A stretch of DNA of 64,000 nucleotides from JBGAPH01 sp046349955 (lineage in GTDB: Bacteria; Planctomycetota; Planctomycetia; Pirellulales; JBGAPH01): assembly GCA_046349955.1 (NCBI GenBank), contig JAXMBI010000006.1, positions 186,001 to 250,000 on the forward strand. The letters are read 5' to 3'. Positions 41,575 to 50,108 of the stretch are shown here, in pieces (position 1 is the stretch's first letter; each line of letters begins with the position of its first letter). A program made the position numbers and the translations under genes. The notes beneath the pieces were generated by a model. The model did no database searches, was not told the DNA's origin, and was given only the letters and a program-made list of their open reading frames with translations.

Positions 41575-44172
41575 ATGAAGCCCATCTCGCAAGTTCTCGA
41601 TCGAGCGGAAGTCGCTAAGTCCGAGTCGGACTTTACCTACTTCTTTGCTTTGCTGCTTGCCGCCGAAGCGATGGCGAAAACGATGGTGCTCGGGATCGTC
41701 GCATCCATCGCGGACGACAAGAACCGAAACCGCTATCGCCTAGAGCATCAACTTGTGCGCGCGAATGGACTCGGCGATTGGGGAAATTCGATCGAGGACG
41801 CCTTAACAGGTCCCGCATCGCAATTCTTACTGAGCGAGGCAAGGCAAGAGCAACACGAGCTGACCCGGTCGTGCAAGCTTGGCGACTGGCAGTATGACGC
41901 AACGTCCTCTTTGCGCGCAGCGCTAAGTGACCTGGGAATTCAGGGCGAAGAAGTTGCAGCTCGCACGGACATGAAGCGATGGTTCCGTCTTTTCGCGACG
42001 CTCCGCAACAAGACTCGTGCTCACGGCGCGACCAAGCCCGAGAGCGCTGCCAAGGCCGCGGTGCATGTTGCAAGCAGCATCGACCTCGTCTATCAGCATT
42101 TCTCGCTCTTTCGACGACCCTGGGCGCATTTGTACCGCAATCTGAACGGCAAGTATCGGGTTTCGCCAATCACAGATGACGTCTCGGCGTTTGGGTTCCT
42201 AAAGCATCCCCAGGACCGGCAGCTTCCCAATGGGACCTATCTCTTCATGGGTGGGCCTAGACACGTTCGGCTCCTCCAAACCGATGCGGAGTTGACCGAT
42301 TTCTATTTTGCAAATGGTGGCTTGACCGCCCGTAAGTACGAACTTCTCTCCTACTACACCGACAACAAGCTCAATGGGGATGGGAGTGCTTTTCTTACTC
42401 CCCCAGGGGTTCTTCCGGCTAGCGAGACTGAGGGGCATGGCGATCTGGCCGCCCGCGGAAGCTGCTTTTCGAACGCCCCTGATCTCACGCCGGAATATGT
42501 AAGCCGGCCTGCACTCGAAGCCGAGCTTTCCCGATTGCTACTGGATGAGAAGCGTCCGATCGTGACGCTGGTCGGTCGAGGGGGAATTGGCAAGACATCC
42601 TTGGCGCTCAAGGTAATTGAGGACCTGTACGACCAGGATCGCTTTCAAGGGATCGTTTGGCTCAGCGCGAGGGATGTGGACCTTCAACTCTCGGGTCCAA
42701 AACCCGTACGGCCCAAGGTTCGATCTCCGGAAGACATGAGCGAGTTCTACGCCAGTTTGGTTCTATCGCCCTCAAGAATTCAGGACAAAGACTTCGATGC
42801 CAGGGCCTTCTTCGAGCAGCAACTGCAGAAGTGCGATCTCAATCCGTGTCTTTTTGTCTTTGATAACTTTGAGACGACGCAGAACCCAATTGAAATGTAC
42901 AATTGGATTGACTCGTTCATCCGCCTGCCTAACAAGGCCCTAATCACAACTAGACTTAGAGACTTCAAGGGCGATTACCCGGTCGAGGTAAGTGGGATGA
43001 CCGACCTGGAGGCTCGCTTGTTGCTCACTCAGACCGCCGCCGGGCTGGGAATTACGGGGCTTGTGAGCGACAGCTATACGAGCGAACTGATCGAAAAGTC
43101 CGAGGGACATCCCTACGTAATTAAGATCCTGCTTGGAGAAGTCGCAAAGGCCGGTAGGGCAGTGAACATTCCGCTCATGGTTGCGGGCACCGAAGACATT
43201 CTGACGGCCTTGTTTGAGCGCACATACGCGGAGTTGTCTCCGTGCTCTCAACGTGCATTTCTTACGCTATCTGCTTGGAACTCGCCAGTTCCGCGACTCG
43301 CGCTCGAAGCCGTGCTCTTCCGATCGACGCAGGAACGCCATGAGGTCGAGAAGGGAATCGAAACGTTACTGCAGTTCTCCATGGCCGAGGCACATGTTGC
43401 CACAGCTGATGACCAGGAGTTCGTGAGCCTGCCTTTGGTGGCAGCGGTTTTTGGCAAGAAGAAGCTCAACATTAGCCCTTCCAGGGCCGCGATCCAGGCA
43501 GACGCAGAGTTCCTACAGATGCTCGGCCCGAGCCGGCACGACGATGTGCATCTCAGCCTGGCCAAGCGACTAGAGAGCTTCATCGCGAATATTTCGCGAA
43601 GGATCGAAAAAGGGGCATCCTACGAATCGTTTGCCCCTGTGCTGGAAGCGATCTGCCGCGCTTATAATCCGGGCTGGCTGTTGTTAGCACGCTGGCATAT
43701 GGAGGAGCGGACCGCCCAAGGGTATACGCGCGCTAAAGAGGAGTTGCGTCGATTCCTAGAGAATTGCACCTCCGCCCCCGATGCAGCGGAGGCTTGGAGG
43801 CTACTCGGCCACGCGTCTTACCAGACGGGTGACGCGTTGGGGGAAGTACATGCATTCATCGAACGCGCGCAGTTCACGGATGTTCCATTCTACGACCTTT
43901 CGAACACGGCAAATCGGCTGAACCTGTTCCTTCGAGATCACGGGCTGGAAATCGATCGAGATCAGAAGCGGGACCTTGCCGCGAGGATTATCTCCGTGCT
44001 AGACGCGAGACGTTCGGAGGCTGAGGCGGGTGATCTTTCCCGAATGGCCTGGCTTGCAATTCACGCCGGCCAAGAATCAATGGCCCGTGACTACGTGACC
44101 GCTGGTTTGGCGATCGACGAACAGAATCATCACTTGGTCAAACTTGCACAGAAGCTTGGGATTCTGAGCTAG
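41575..44172 (+). CDS. HEPN-like/STAND (NB-ARC) NTPase, candidate anti-phage sensor
   Basis: The 865-residue protein is unlike its neighbours. Residues about 1-175 are helical and carry RNKTRAHG (Arg144-His150), fitting the HEPN ribonuclease motif R-x4-6-H. Residues about 310-560 form a STAND/NB-ARC NTPase: Walker A GRGGIGKTS (334-342), Walker B LFVFD (426-430), ITTR arginine sensor (457-460) and a GHPYVIK-type winged-helix GxP motif. The C-terminus from about 640 is helical and TPR-like, the usual sensor region. STAND ATPases with nuclease N-termini act as single-gene phage sensors (Avs-type) that kill or arrest the cell. Codon use is visibly less GC-rich than in flanking genes, suggesting transfer. 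AAGGG lies 8 bases before the ATG. No other defence gene is adjacent; a signalling role is the alternative. Confidence 0.75.
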   Translation: MKPISQVLDRAEVAKSESDFTYFFALLLAAEAMAKTMVLGIVASIADDKNRNRYRLEHQLVRANGLGDWGNSIEDALTGPASQFLLSEARQEQHELTRSCKLGDWQYDATSSLRAALSDLGIQGEEVAARTDMKRWFRLFATLRNKTRAHGATKPESAAKAAVHVASSIDLVYQHFSLFRRPWAHLYRNLNGKYRVSPITDDVSAFGFLKHPQDRQLPNGTYLFMGGPRHVRLLQTDAELTDFYFANGGLTARKYELLSYYTDNKLNGDGSAFLTPPGVLPASETEGHGDLAARGSCFSNAPDLTPEYVSRPALEAELSRLLLDEKRPIVTLVGRGGIGKTSLALKVIEDLYDQDRFQGIVWLSARDVDLQLSGPKPVRPKVRSPEDMSEFYASLVLSPSRIQDKDFDARAFFEQQLQKCDLNPCLFVFDNFETTQNPIEMYNWIDSFIRLPNKALITTRLRDFKGDYPVEVSGMTDLEARLLLTQTAAGLGITGLVSDSYTSELIEKSEGHPYVIKILLGEVAKAGRAVNIPLMVAGTEDILTALFERTYAELSPCSQRAFLTLSAWNSPVPRLALEAVLFRSTQERHEVEKGIETLLQFSMAEAHVATADDQEFVSLPLVAAVFGKKKLNISPSRAAIQADAEFLQMLGPSRHDDVHLSLAKRLESFIANISRRIEKGASYESFAPVLEAICRAYNPGWLLLARWHMEERTAQGYTRAKEELRRFLENCTSAPDAAEAWRLLGHASYQTGDALGEVHAFIERAQFTDVPFYDLSNTANRLNLFLRDHGLEIDRDQKRDLAARIISVLDARRSEAEAGDLSRMAWLAIHAGQESMARDYVTAGLAIDEQNHHLVKLAQKLGILS

Positions 44173-44211
44173 ATCGGGGAACAGATGCACCACCTGTTCC
44201 TCTTCGCTGGA

Positions 44212-44220
44212 ACCGCCTTC
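44212..44220. repeat. Left target-site duplication of the IS
   Basis: ACCGCCTTC directly precedes the left inverted repeat and is repeated exactly at 45234-45242. The perfect match shows a recent insertion with a 9-bp staggered cut. Confidence 0.95.
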
Positions 44221-45233
44221 GGCTCTGTCGAAAACACCGTGCTGGCATTGGCCTGCTAGCGGGGGTGTGAATCGTAGAACGGCTGGAGGGCACAGCGATG
44301 TCCGCCATGAGCCGTTCTCTGAAGCGTGTGTTGCAAGAGGCGTTGCAGGTGTCGCGGCGCGTGTTGCGGCGTTTCTCGAACCGCTTCAGCCCTCACAAGT
44401 TCACGCAACCGCAGTTGTTTGCCTGCCTGGTCATGAAGGAGTTTCTGGGGCAGGATTATCGCACGGCCGCGCGGCTGTTGGCCGACAGCCCCGATCTGCA
44501 GAAGTGGATCGGTCTCGCACCCGCCCCATTACACGACGTTGCACAAAGCGTCCCAGCGACTGCTCCGCGCCGAGCGGGCACGCCGTCTGTTGCAGGCGGA
44601 GTTGGCCCGCGGGCGGCGTCTGGGGTTGCTGCGGCCGCGCGTGGAGACCGCGGCGATCGACGGCACCGGCCTGCTCGCCCAGGCCGCCAGCCATCACTTC
44701 CGCGCGCGCAAGAGGCCGAAAACGCTGGGAAACACAGGCCGCGACGAGCAACGCGGCGTCGACGTTGGCCGAAGCTGATGGTGGCCTGCGATTGCGGCAG
44801 TCACTTGATCGTCGCGATGCACGTAGAGCGTGGTCCGGCGAGCGACACGCGGCGTTTCTGCCGCTGGCGTGCGATCTGTACGACGAGCGCGGCCGCGAGT
44901 GCTGGTATGTGACGCAGGCTTCGACGCGGAATGGATTCACACGGCCTGCCGCGACCTGCTGGATATTCGCAGCTTGATCCCCGCCAAGAGCCGCGGACGC
45001 GGCCGCGGACCGCCGCGTGGGAAGCTGCCGTCGCTGGATGGCCAGCCATCTGCAACAAACCCGCTACCATGCTCGCTCGCAAGTCGAAACCGTCTTCAGC
45101 ATGTTGAAGCGCCGCCTCCGTGACACGCTGCACGCTCGCAAACCGTGGGCCCAACACCGCGCCGCCCGACTCAAGGTCCTCGTTCACAACCTCCTGATCC
45201 TGGCCCGCTACAGGCTGGGTTTTCTACAGAGCC
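44221..45233 (+). mobile_element. Insertion sequence, IS4/IS5 superfamily, 1,013 bp
   Basis: The left end GGCTCTGTCGAAAAC and the inverted right end GGCTCTGTAGAAAAC form 15-bp terminal inverted repeats with one mismatch. A 9-bp target duplication flanks the element. A 9-bp duplication and a GGCT-type end are known for the IS903 group of the IS5 family. The transposase inside is in several frames. The element inserted into the signal-peptide codons of the downstream gene. Confidence 0.93.
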
Positions 45234-45256
45234 ACCGCCTTCCTCATCGGCGGTAG
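44298..45256 (+). pseudogene. IS transposase, multiply frameshifted
   Basis: The reading frame changes at least five times, yet the protein pieces are in order and recognisable. They are MSRSLKRVLQEALQVSRRVL, then KASQRLLRAERARRLLQAEL with the first catalytic Asp in AAIDGTGLL, then KLMVACDCGSHLIVAMH, then CDAGFDAEWIHTACRDLL with the second Asp. The last piece, YHARSQVETVFSMLKRRLRD, holds the Y-x2-R-x3-E-x6-K signature and the catalytic Glu. The final frame ends at TAG 45254, beyond the IS end. The damage sits oddly with the perfect target duplication, so the copy either moved with help from an intact relative or the sequence is a collapsed multicopy consensus. Confidence 0.8.
45234..45242. 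repeat. Right target-site duplication of the IS
   Basis: ACCGCCTTC follows the right inverted repeat and equals the left copy at 44212-44220. In the split gene it encodes Thr-Ala-Phe, repeated on both sides of the IS. Confidence 0.95.
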
Positions 45257-46753
45257 CCTCTCGGCCGCCGCTTTTGCAAATGATCACGTGTGTTTCGCCA
45301 TCCAGGTCCTCGACGCCGACACCCGGCGCGGCGTCCCCCTCGTCGAGCTCACCTCCACCAGCCAAGTCCGCTACGTCACCGACAGCGCAGGCTGGGCCGC
45401 GATCGATGAGCCGGCCCTGAATGGCCAGAAGGCCTTCTTCTCTGTAAAGAGCCATGGCTACGAGTTCCCGGCCGACGGCCTCGGCTTCCGCGGGCGGGCT
45501 CTCGACATGAAGACGGGTGACGAGGCGCGGCTCGAGATCAAGCGGATTAACATCGCCGAGCGGCTCTACCGTGTCACGGGCGAAGGCATCTATCACGACA
45601 GCGTTCGCCTCGGCAAGCCCACGCCACTCGAGCAGCCGCTGCTCAATGCCCAAGTTACAGGCCAGGACAGCGCGCAGGCCGTCGTCTACCGTGGCAAGAT
45701 CCACTGGTTCTGGGGCGACACCAATCAGGTCCGCTACCCACTCGGCAACTTTCGCACGTCGGGCGCTGTGTCGGAGTTGCCGGGCAATGGTGGGCTCGAT
45801 CCCTCGGTCGGCGTGAACCTCCGCTACTTCGTCGACGCGACCGGCTTCTCCAAAAAGATGTGCCCGCTCGATCCGCCCGAGGGCGTCGTTTGGATCGACG
45901 GCGTGGCCGTCGTACTCGACGCGGAGCGACGCGAGCGGCTGGTGGCCCACTTTACGCGACTCAAGGGGCTGGGCGAGATGCTCGAGCACGGCGCCGTCCT
46001 CTACAACGACGAGCGCGACGAGTTCGAGCGGGCAGCGGCGTTCGACTTCGCCGACCTGAGCCGCTGCCCCCACGGGCAGTCGTTCGTACATCGCGACGGC
46101 GATGCGGAGTACGTGTACTTCGGCAACCCGTTTCCCAATGTTCGCGTGCGGCGGACACTGGCCGCGGTGCTCGACACCAACCAGTATGAGGCGTTCACCT
46201 GCCTGCCCGACGGCACGGCCCCCGGCGCTTTGCAGGCGCAGATCGAGCGCGACGCCGAAGGCCGGCCGCACTATCGCTGGACGAAGCGCGCCCCGCCACT
46301 TCGTCCCGAGGACGAGCGCCGACTGATTGCCAAGGGCGCGATCAAGGAAGCCGAAGCGCGTTGGCAGCCGGTGGACACGGAGTCAGGCAAGCCCGTTTCG
46401 ATTCACTACGGCGGCGTGCAGTGGAACCCCTGGCGGCAGCGTTGGATCATGATCGCGGCTGAGCAGGGAGGCACGTCGTTCCTCGGCGAGACTTGGTACG
46501 CCGAAGCCCGCGAGATGACCGGGCCGTGGCCAAAGGCCCGCAAGCTGGTCACCCACGACCGTTACTCGTTCTACAACCCGGTCCATCACCCGTTCTTCGA
46601 TCAAGAGGGGGGCCGGGTGATCTACTTCGAGGGGACGTACTCGCACACCTTCAGCGGCAACGACCAGCAAACGCCCCGCTACGACTACAACCAAATCATG
46701 TACCGTGTGGACCTGAGCGACCCGCGGCTTGCGCCGGCGCATTCAGAGTAAAA

Positions 46754-46877
46754 CGAACCGCAGAGTCGCGGAGACGCAGAGAAGAGAAAATCGTTTCTCG
46801 CGAAGGCGCAGTGTTCGCAAAGGGCGCGATGAAAGAGAATCTGCGTCCTCTCCGCGCCTCTGCGTCTCCGCGGTTCG
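46754..46877. repeat. Nested inverted repeat, CACAAAGACAC family, copy 3
   Basis: The outer arms are CGAACCGCAGAGTCGCGGAG and its mirror CTCCGCGGTTCG, with CGCAGAGA/TCTGCGT inside. Relative to copies 1 and 2 the modules are substituted (CGCAGAG for CACAAAG), but the nested architecture and length class are the same. It starts 3 bases after the stop codon of the split gene. Confidence 0.65.
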
Positions 46878-46894
46878 TCTTCTCGAAGATGAGT

Positions 46895-47299
46895 TCAGTC
46901 CACGAACGGCGGCGGCGGGGGATACGTGCCGAGTTCCACGTGGTGGCCGTCGGGATCGTGGAAGAAGATCTGCTGGATTCCGCGGTCTGGAAGCTGGTTG
47001 GCGTGGTAACGGATGCCGAACTCTTCGAGCCGCTTGGCGGCGGCCGGCAGATCGTCGACGTGCAGCGCCAAGTGCTCTGCCCGCGTGTCGATAACACCCC
47101 CGGATTTGTCGGCCCCGTCGCGGCCGATGAGGTGGATCATCAGCCCGTAGTTGTAGAGCCAGGCGCCCGGAAAATCGAAGTTCGGCCGCTTCACTTCGCG
47201 GAAGCCCAACACGTCGCTGTAGAAGCGGCGGCTTTCGTCGAGCCGGCTCGTCGTGCGGGCCACATGGTTCACAGAACGAATGGGAAGCGGGCTGGGCAT
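46895..47299 (-). CDS. VOC-family (glyoxalase/bleomycin-resistance) protein
   Basis: This 134-residue protein has the paired beta-alpha-beta-beta-beta modules of the vicinal oxygen chelate fold. Metal-ligand positions are His in RSVNHVARTT, His in HLALHVDDL and Glu in HHVELGTYP. It could be a glyoxalase-like isomerase, dioxygenase or resistance protein; the reaction is not decided by sequence. ATG 47299 begins the first strand directly. The C-terminus carries an odd PPPPPFVD tail. Confidence 0.85.
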   Translation of the reverse strand: MPSPLPIRSVNHVARTTSRLDESRRFYSDVLGFREVKRPNFDFPGAWLYNYGLMIHLIGRDGADKSGGVIDTRAEHLALHVDDLPAAAKRLEEFGIRYHANQLPDRGIQQIFFHDPDGHHVELGTYPPPPPFVD

Positions 47300-47482
47300 G
47301 ACCGGGGGCTCAAAGACGAGGCGATGGGGGTTGGGCCCGCGCAATTGCACGGCGTTTGGCAATATATGCCGCCGCGGGGACGCCTGAAAGTAGCCGCGAA
47401 AGCGGCCCGCGGCTTTTCCCCTCCGCACCCGGCTCTTGCTAGGCTAGAGGACATGAATCGCCGCACCCCGGGGACCGCTCCC

Positions 47483-48001
47483 ATGAAGTACCGCCGTTCA
47501 CTCCTTGGCTTGGTGTGCGGATCGAGCGCGCTCGCCCTGGTCTCCGTAGCCGCCGCCTGCCCCGCTCGTCGCATGGCCCTGCCCGAAGTTGCACTGAGTC
47601 GCCCCGCCGACCGCGCGGCTTTCCAGCGCACGGGCCTGTCCGTGGTCCTCACCATTCAGAGCGCCACCGGCATCGGCCAGGCCGACCTGTCGGCCTCGGG
47701 CGAGAGGTTGCCGGCCAGGGTGCGCGTGCGGATCGAAGGGCTCACGATTGCTCGGCTCGAGGGATTCACCGTGTCCAACGAACGGCTGTCGCTGCACTCC
47801 GGGGCGGGCCGGCCGTGGCCCGAGACACGGGAGCAGGACTCGGGCGGCCGCGTGATCGAGCGGGTCGAAGATCGCCGCTACCCGCTGCCGATCAGGCTTT
47901 TCCACAGAGCCGGTAGGCACTGGGCCGAAATCGATCTGCCGCCGGCCATGTTGACCGGCAAGCGGCTGCACCTGGAATGGGTCGACGCTTACCGCACTTG
48001 A
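47483..48001 (+). CDS. Small exported protein, possible lipoprotein
   Basis: The 172-residue product has a signal peptide MKYRRSLLGLVCGSSALALV, ending SVAAAC, which is lipobox-like with Cys26 or so as the acceptor. The mature protein is beta-rich and has no recognised domain. GGGGA lies 8 bases before ATG 47483; an upstream ATG at 47453 has an AGAGG only two bases away and is less likely. It converges with the DUF6690-like gene. Confidence 0.55.
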   Translation: MKYRRSLLGLVCGSSALALVSVAAACPARRMALPEVALSRPADRAAFQRTGLSVVLTIQSATGIGQADLSASGERLPARVRVRIEGLTIARLEGFTVSNERLSLHSGAGRPWPETREQDSGGRVIERVEDRRYPLPIRLFHRAGRHWAEIDLPPAMLTGKRLHLEWVDAYRT

Positions 48002-48013
48002 GCGACTGGCGTT

Positions 48014-48739
48014 CTAGAACCCCAGCGAATTCCAAACGCTGCCGCCCCCCGTGGCTTTCCCCGGCGCGTATGGGGAGTAATCGCTGGGCCGATCGATCGT
48101 CAGCCGCACGTGGAAGGTGGAATAACGCTGTTCGGCCACCACCACGTCCGACGGGTTGAACCAGCACTGCCCCATCGGCTTGCCGCTCCACAGCACCTGG
48201 TACAGGTACATGTTGGGGTCGGTGGTCGCCTGGTGCTTGAAGCCGAACTTGCGCTCGAGCAGCGCGATCAAGCGCCGGCCGTCGGCCGTCGAGCCCTGAA
48301 AGCCGATTCGCTGCAGCTTGTGGTCGAGATCGAAGTAGTAGGTCAGCGAGCCGGCCAAGTCGTCGGGGCGCGTGCCCGAGACGAGCGGCACCCGATAGCC
48401 GAGCTGATCGATGTCGGCCAGCTTGGTTGATACCCGCGGCCAGTTGCCGAGCACCCAGGCGGGCGTGACGCCGAAGTCGAATACCTGGTTGAGATCGAGC
48501 GGTGGCTGGCGCACGCTCTTTTCCGGCTGCACCGGCGGCGCGGGCTCGGCGGGCTTGGGCGCCTCAGGCGCGGCGGCCGATTCCCCCGTGGCAGCTTTTT
48601 CAGCAGTGTCTTCGCCCTTGGCTGCGACCGCAGGGGCGTCGGGCAAGTGCTTGGCGAGCCCCTCCCATTGGGTCGAGAGGTAGGGAACCCCCACCGAGGC
48701 CGCCAGGAGCAGCATCATGAAGGCCGGTTGCTTGAGCAT
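48014..48739 (-). CDS. DUF6690-like membrane-anchored protein
   Basis: This 241-residue protein opens with a membrane anchor MLKQPAFMMLLLAASVGVPY, then an Ala/Pro/Glu-rich linker (residues about 35-75), then a globular C-terminal domain (residues about 80-240, VFDFGVTPAWVLGNWPRVST and on). It resembles a planctomycete-specific family annotated DUF6690. In-frame ATGs at 48766 and 48787 are possible starts. It ends 12 bases after the convergent exported-protein gene. Confidence 0.65.
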   Translation of the reverse strand: MLKQPAFMMLLLAASVGVPYLSTQWEGLAKHLPDAPAVAAKGEDTAEKAATGESAAAPEAPKPAEPAPPVQPEKSVRQPPLDLNQVFDFGVTPAWVLGNWPRVSTKLADIDQLGYRVPLVSGTRPDDLAGSLTYYFDLDHKLQRIGFQGSTADGRRLIALLERKFGFKHQATTDPNMYLYQVLWSGKPMGQCWFNPSDVVVAEQRYSTFHVRLTIDRPSDYSPYAPGKATGGGSVWNSLGF

Positions 48740-48910
48740 CGATTGCCTGCTGTGCGAGCGCCGCATCGCGGCGTGTCCTCCGCGCATATCGACGTCTCCT
48801 AGGCCGCGGCTTGCGAACTCGGCCCGTGGCACTCTAGGCTTTCGCCAATTCGTTCGACCGTCGCGCCGCGTATCTTCGCGCTAAACCGTTCCTTGTGCGC
48901 CCGAGCCTGC

Positions 48911-50107
48911 ATGCCGATCGTTTCCGCCGAACTGCGTTGGCTGACGAGCGGCGCGGCCGCGCGCTGGCTGGCGGACGAAGAACTGCAGCGGCTCGACGCG
49001 ATGGCGGTCGCCAACCGGCTGCGGCGCACGCTGTCGGCCGAGCGCGTGCGGCTCGTCTCACAGCAGTTCGAGCTGCGGCGGCGGGCGAAGACGAAGTTCG
49101 CCGCTGCCCAGGGCATGTTCTTCACGCCGCTGGGCCTCGAGCAGGCGACCGACGACGCTGTTGCCCGCCATAAGGCGAAGCGATTCGCGGCAGGCAAACC
49201 GGTCGCCGATCTCTGCACCGGCGTCGGCGGCGACTTGCGGGCGCTCGCCGCGCGCGGGCCGACGCTCGGCGTCGAACTCGATTCGGCGGTCGCTTGGCTG
49301 GCCAACGCCAATTTGCATGTTTTGGGGCACGCCGATTCTTCGGTCTGCGTCGGCGACGCCACGCGGCTCGAACTGCGGTCGGCCTTCGCTTGGCACATCG
49401 ACCCCGACCGGCGGCCCGACGGCCACAAGACCTCGCAGGTCGAATTCGGCCGACCGAGCGGAGACGAGCTTGTTGCGCTACTCGCAACAAACCCCAACGC
49501 CGCGATCAAGCTCTCCCCGGCGGCTGCTGCACCAGGCACATGGGAGGAGAGCGGCGAACTCGAATGGGTCAGTCGCGGCGGCGAGTGCCGGCAGCAAGTC
49601 GCTTGGCTCGGCGCGCTCGCGGGCGAGCCAGGCCGCCGGCGGGCGACGCTCGTCGACGCGCGCGGGGAAACGCTGCGAACAGTCGTCGGCGACGACACGG
49701 CGGCCGCTCCCGTGGCTCAGCAGCTCGGCCGCTATGTCTACGAGCCCGAGGCAGCGGTTGTCGCCGCCCGACTGGCGGGAGTTCTGGCTACCGAGCACAG
49801 CCTCGAACAGGTAGCGCCCCAGGTGGCCTACTTCACGGGGGACGCGGCAATCAGCGACGCAGCGCTGGCCTCCTTCGAAGTGCTGGCCCATTTGCCGTGC
49901 GACCGCCGTCGACTGAGAGCGTTGTGTCGGGAACGCGGCGTGGGGCGGATCGAGGTCAAGAAACGCGGCGTCGACCTCGACCCCGCACGCTTGCAGGCCG
50001 AGCTCAGCGGATCGGGCGAACTGGCGGCGGTGTTGCTCGTCTACCGGCGTGGCAGCGGGGCGCAGGCAATTCTGGCGCGGCGCACCGGACTCCCGGCCGG
50101 GCTGTAG
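48911..50107 (+). CDS. THUMP-like-domain class I SAM methyltransferase
   Basis: The 398-residue protein has a Rossmann methyltransferase core with SAM motif VADLCTGVGGDLRALAARG and DAVAWLANAN-like motif II. The C-terminal about 80 residues form a THUMP-like domain (LPCDRRRLRALCRERGVG...), seen in a conserved bacterial family of unknown RNA target. It likely methylates RNA in the cytosol. ATG 48911 begins the family N-terminus; an ATG six codons upstream is possible. Confidence 0.8.
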   Translation: MPIVSAELRWLTSGAAARWLADEELQRLDAMAVANRLRRTLSAERVRLVSQQFELRRRAKTKFAAAQGMFFTPLGLEQATDDAVARHKAKRFAAGKPVADLCTGVGGDLRALAARGPTLGVELDSAVAWLANANLHVLGHADSSVCVGDATRLELRSAFAWHIDPDRRPDGHKTSQVEFGRPSGDELVALLATNPNAAIKLSPAAAAPGTWEESGELEWVSRGGECRQQVAWLGALAGEPGRRRATLVDARGETLRTVVGDDTAAAPVAQQLGRYVYEPEAAVVAARLAGVLATEHSLEQVAPQVAYFTGDAAISDAALASFEVLAHLPCDRRRLRALCRERGVGRIEVKKRGVDLDPARLQAELSGSGELAAVLLVYRRGSGAQAILARRTGLPAGL

Positions 50108-50108
50108 A

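Larger units (their letters stand above)
44185..46751 (+). pseudogene. Secreted propeller-like protein gene split by an IS in its signal peptide
   Basis: ATG 44185 encodes MHHLFLFAGTAF, then the frame is broken by the IS at 44221-45233. The second target-site copy resumes in the same frame and reads LIGGSLSAAAFANDH, completing a textbook signal peptide. Joining 44185-44220 to 45243-46751 gives 514 residues. After the signal a short beta-rich N-domain (VLDADTRRGVPLVELTS) is followed by a larger domain with VVYRGKIHWFWGDTNQVRYP and similar strands, suggesting a five-bladed propeller as in GH-like or DUF4185-type proteins. No enzyme function can be assigned. The remaining ORF could start at GTG 45288 but would lack the export signal, so it is probably non-functional. 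It begins 12 bp after the STAND gene. Confidence 0.85.

Noticed and set aside
41575..46751. The STAND gene and the split secreted gene as a two-gene defence operon
   Set aside because: The 12-bp spacing is suggestive, but the second gene is GC-rich like the chromosome, encodes an exported protein and has no defence-type domain. The STAND gene more likely inserted ahead of it.
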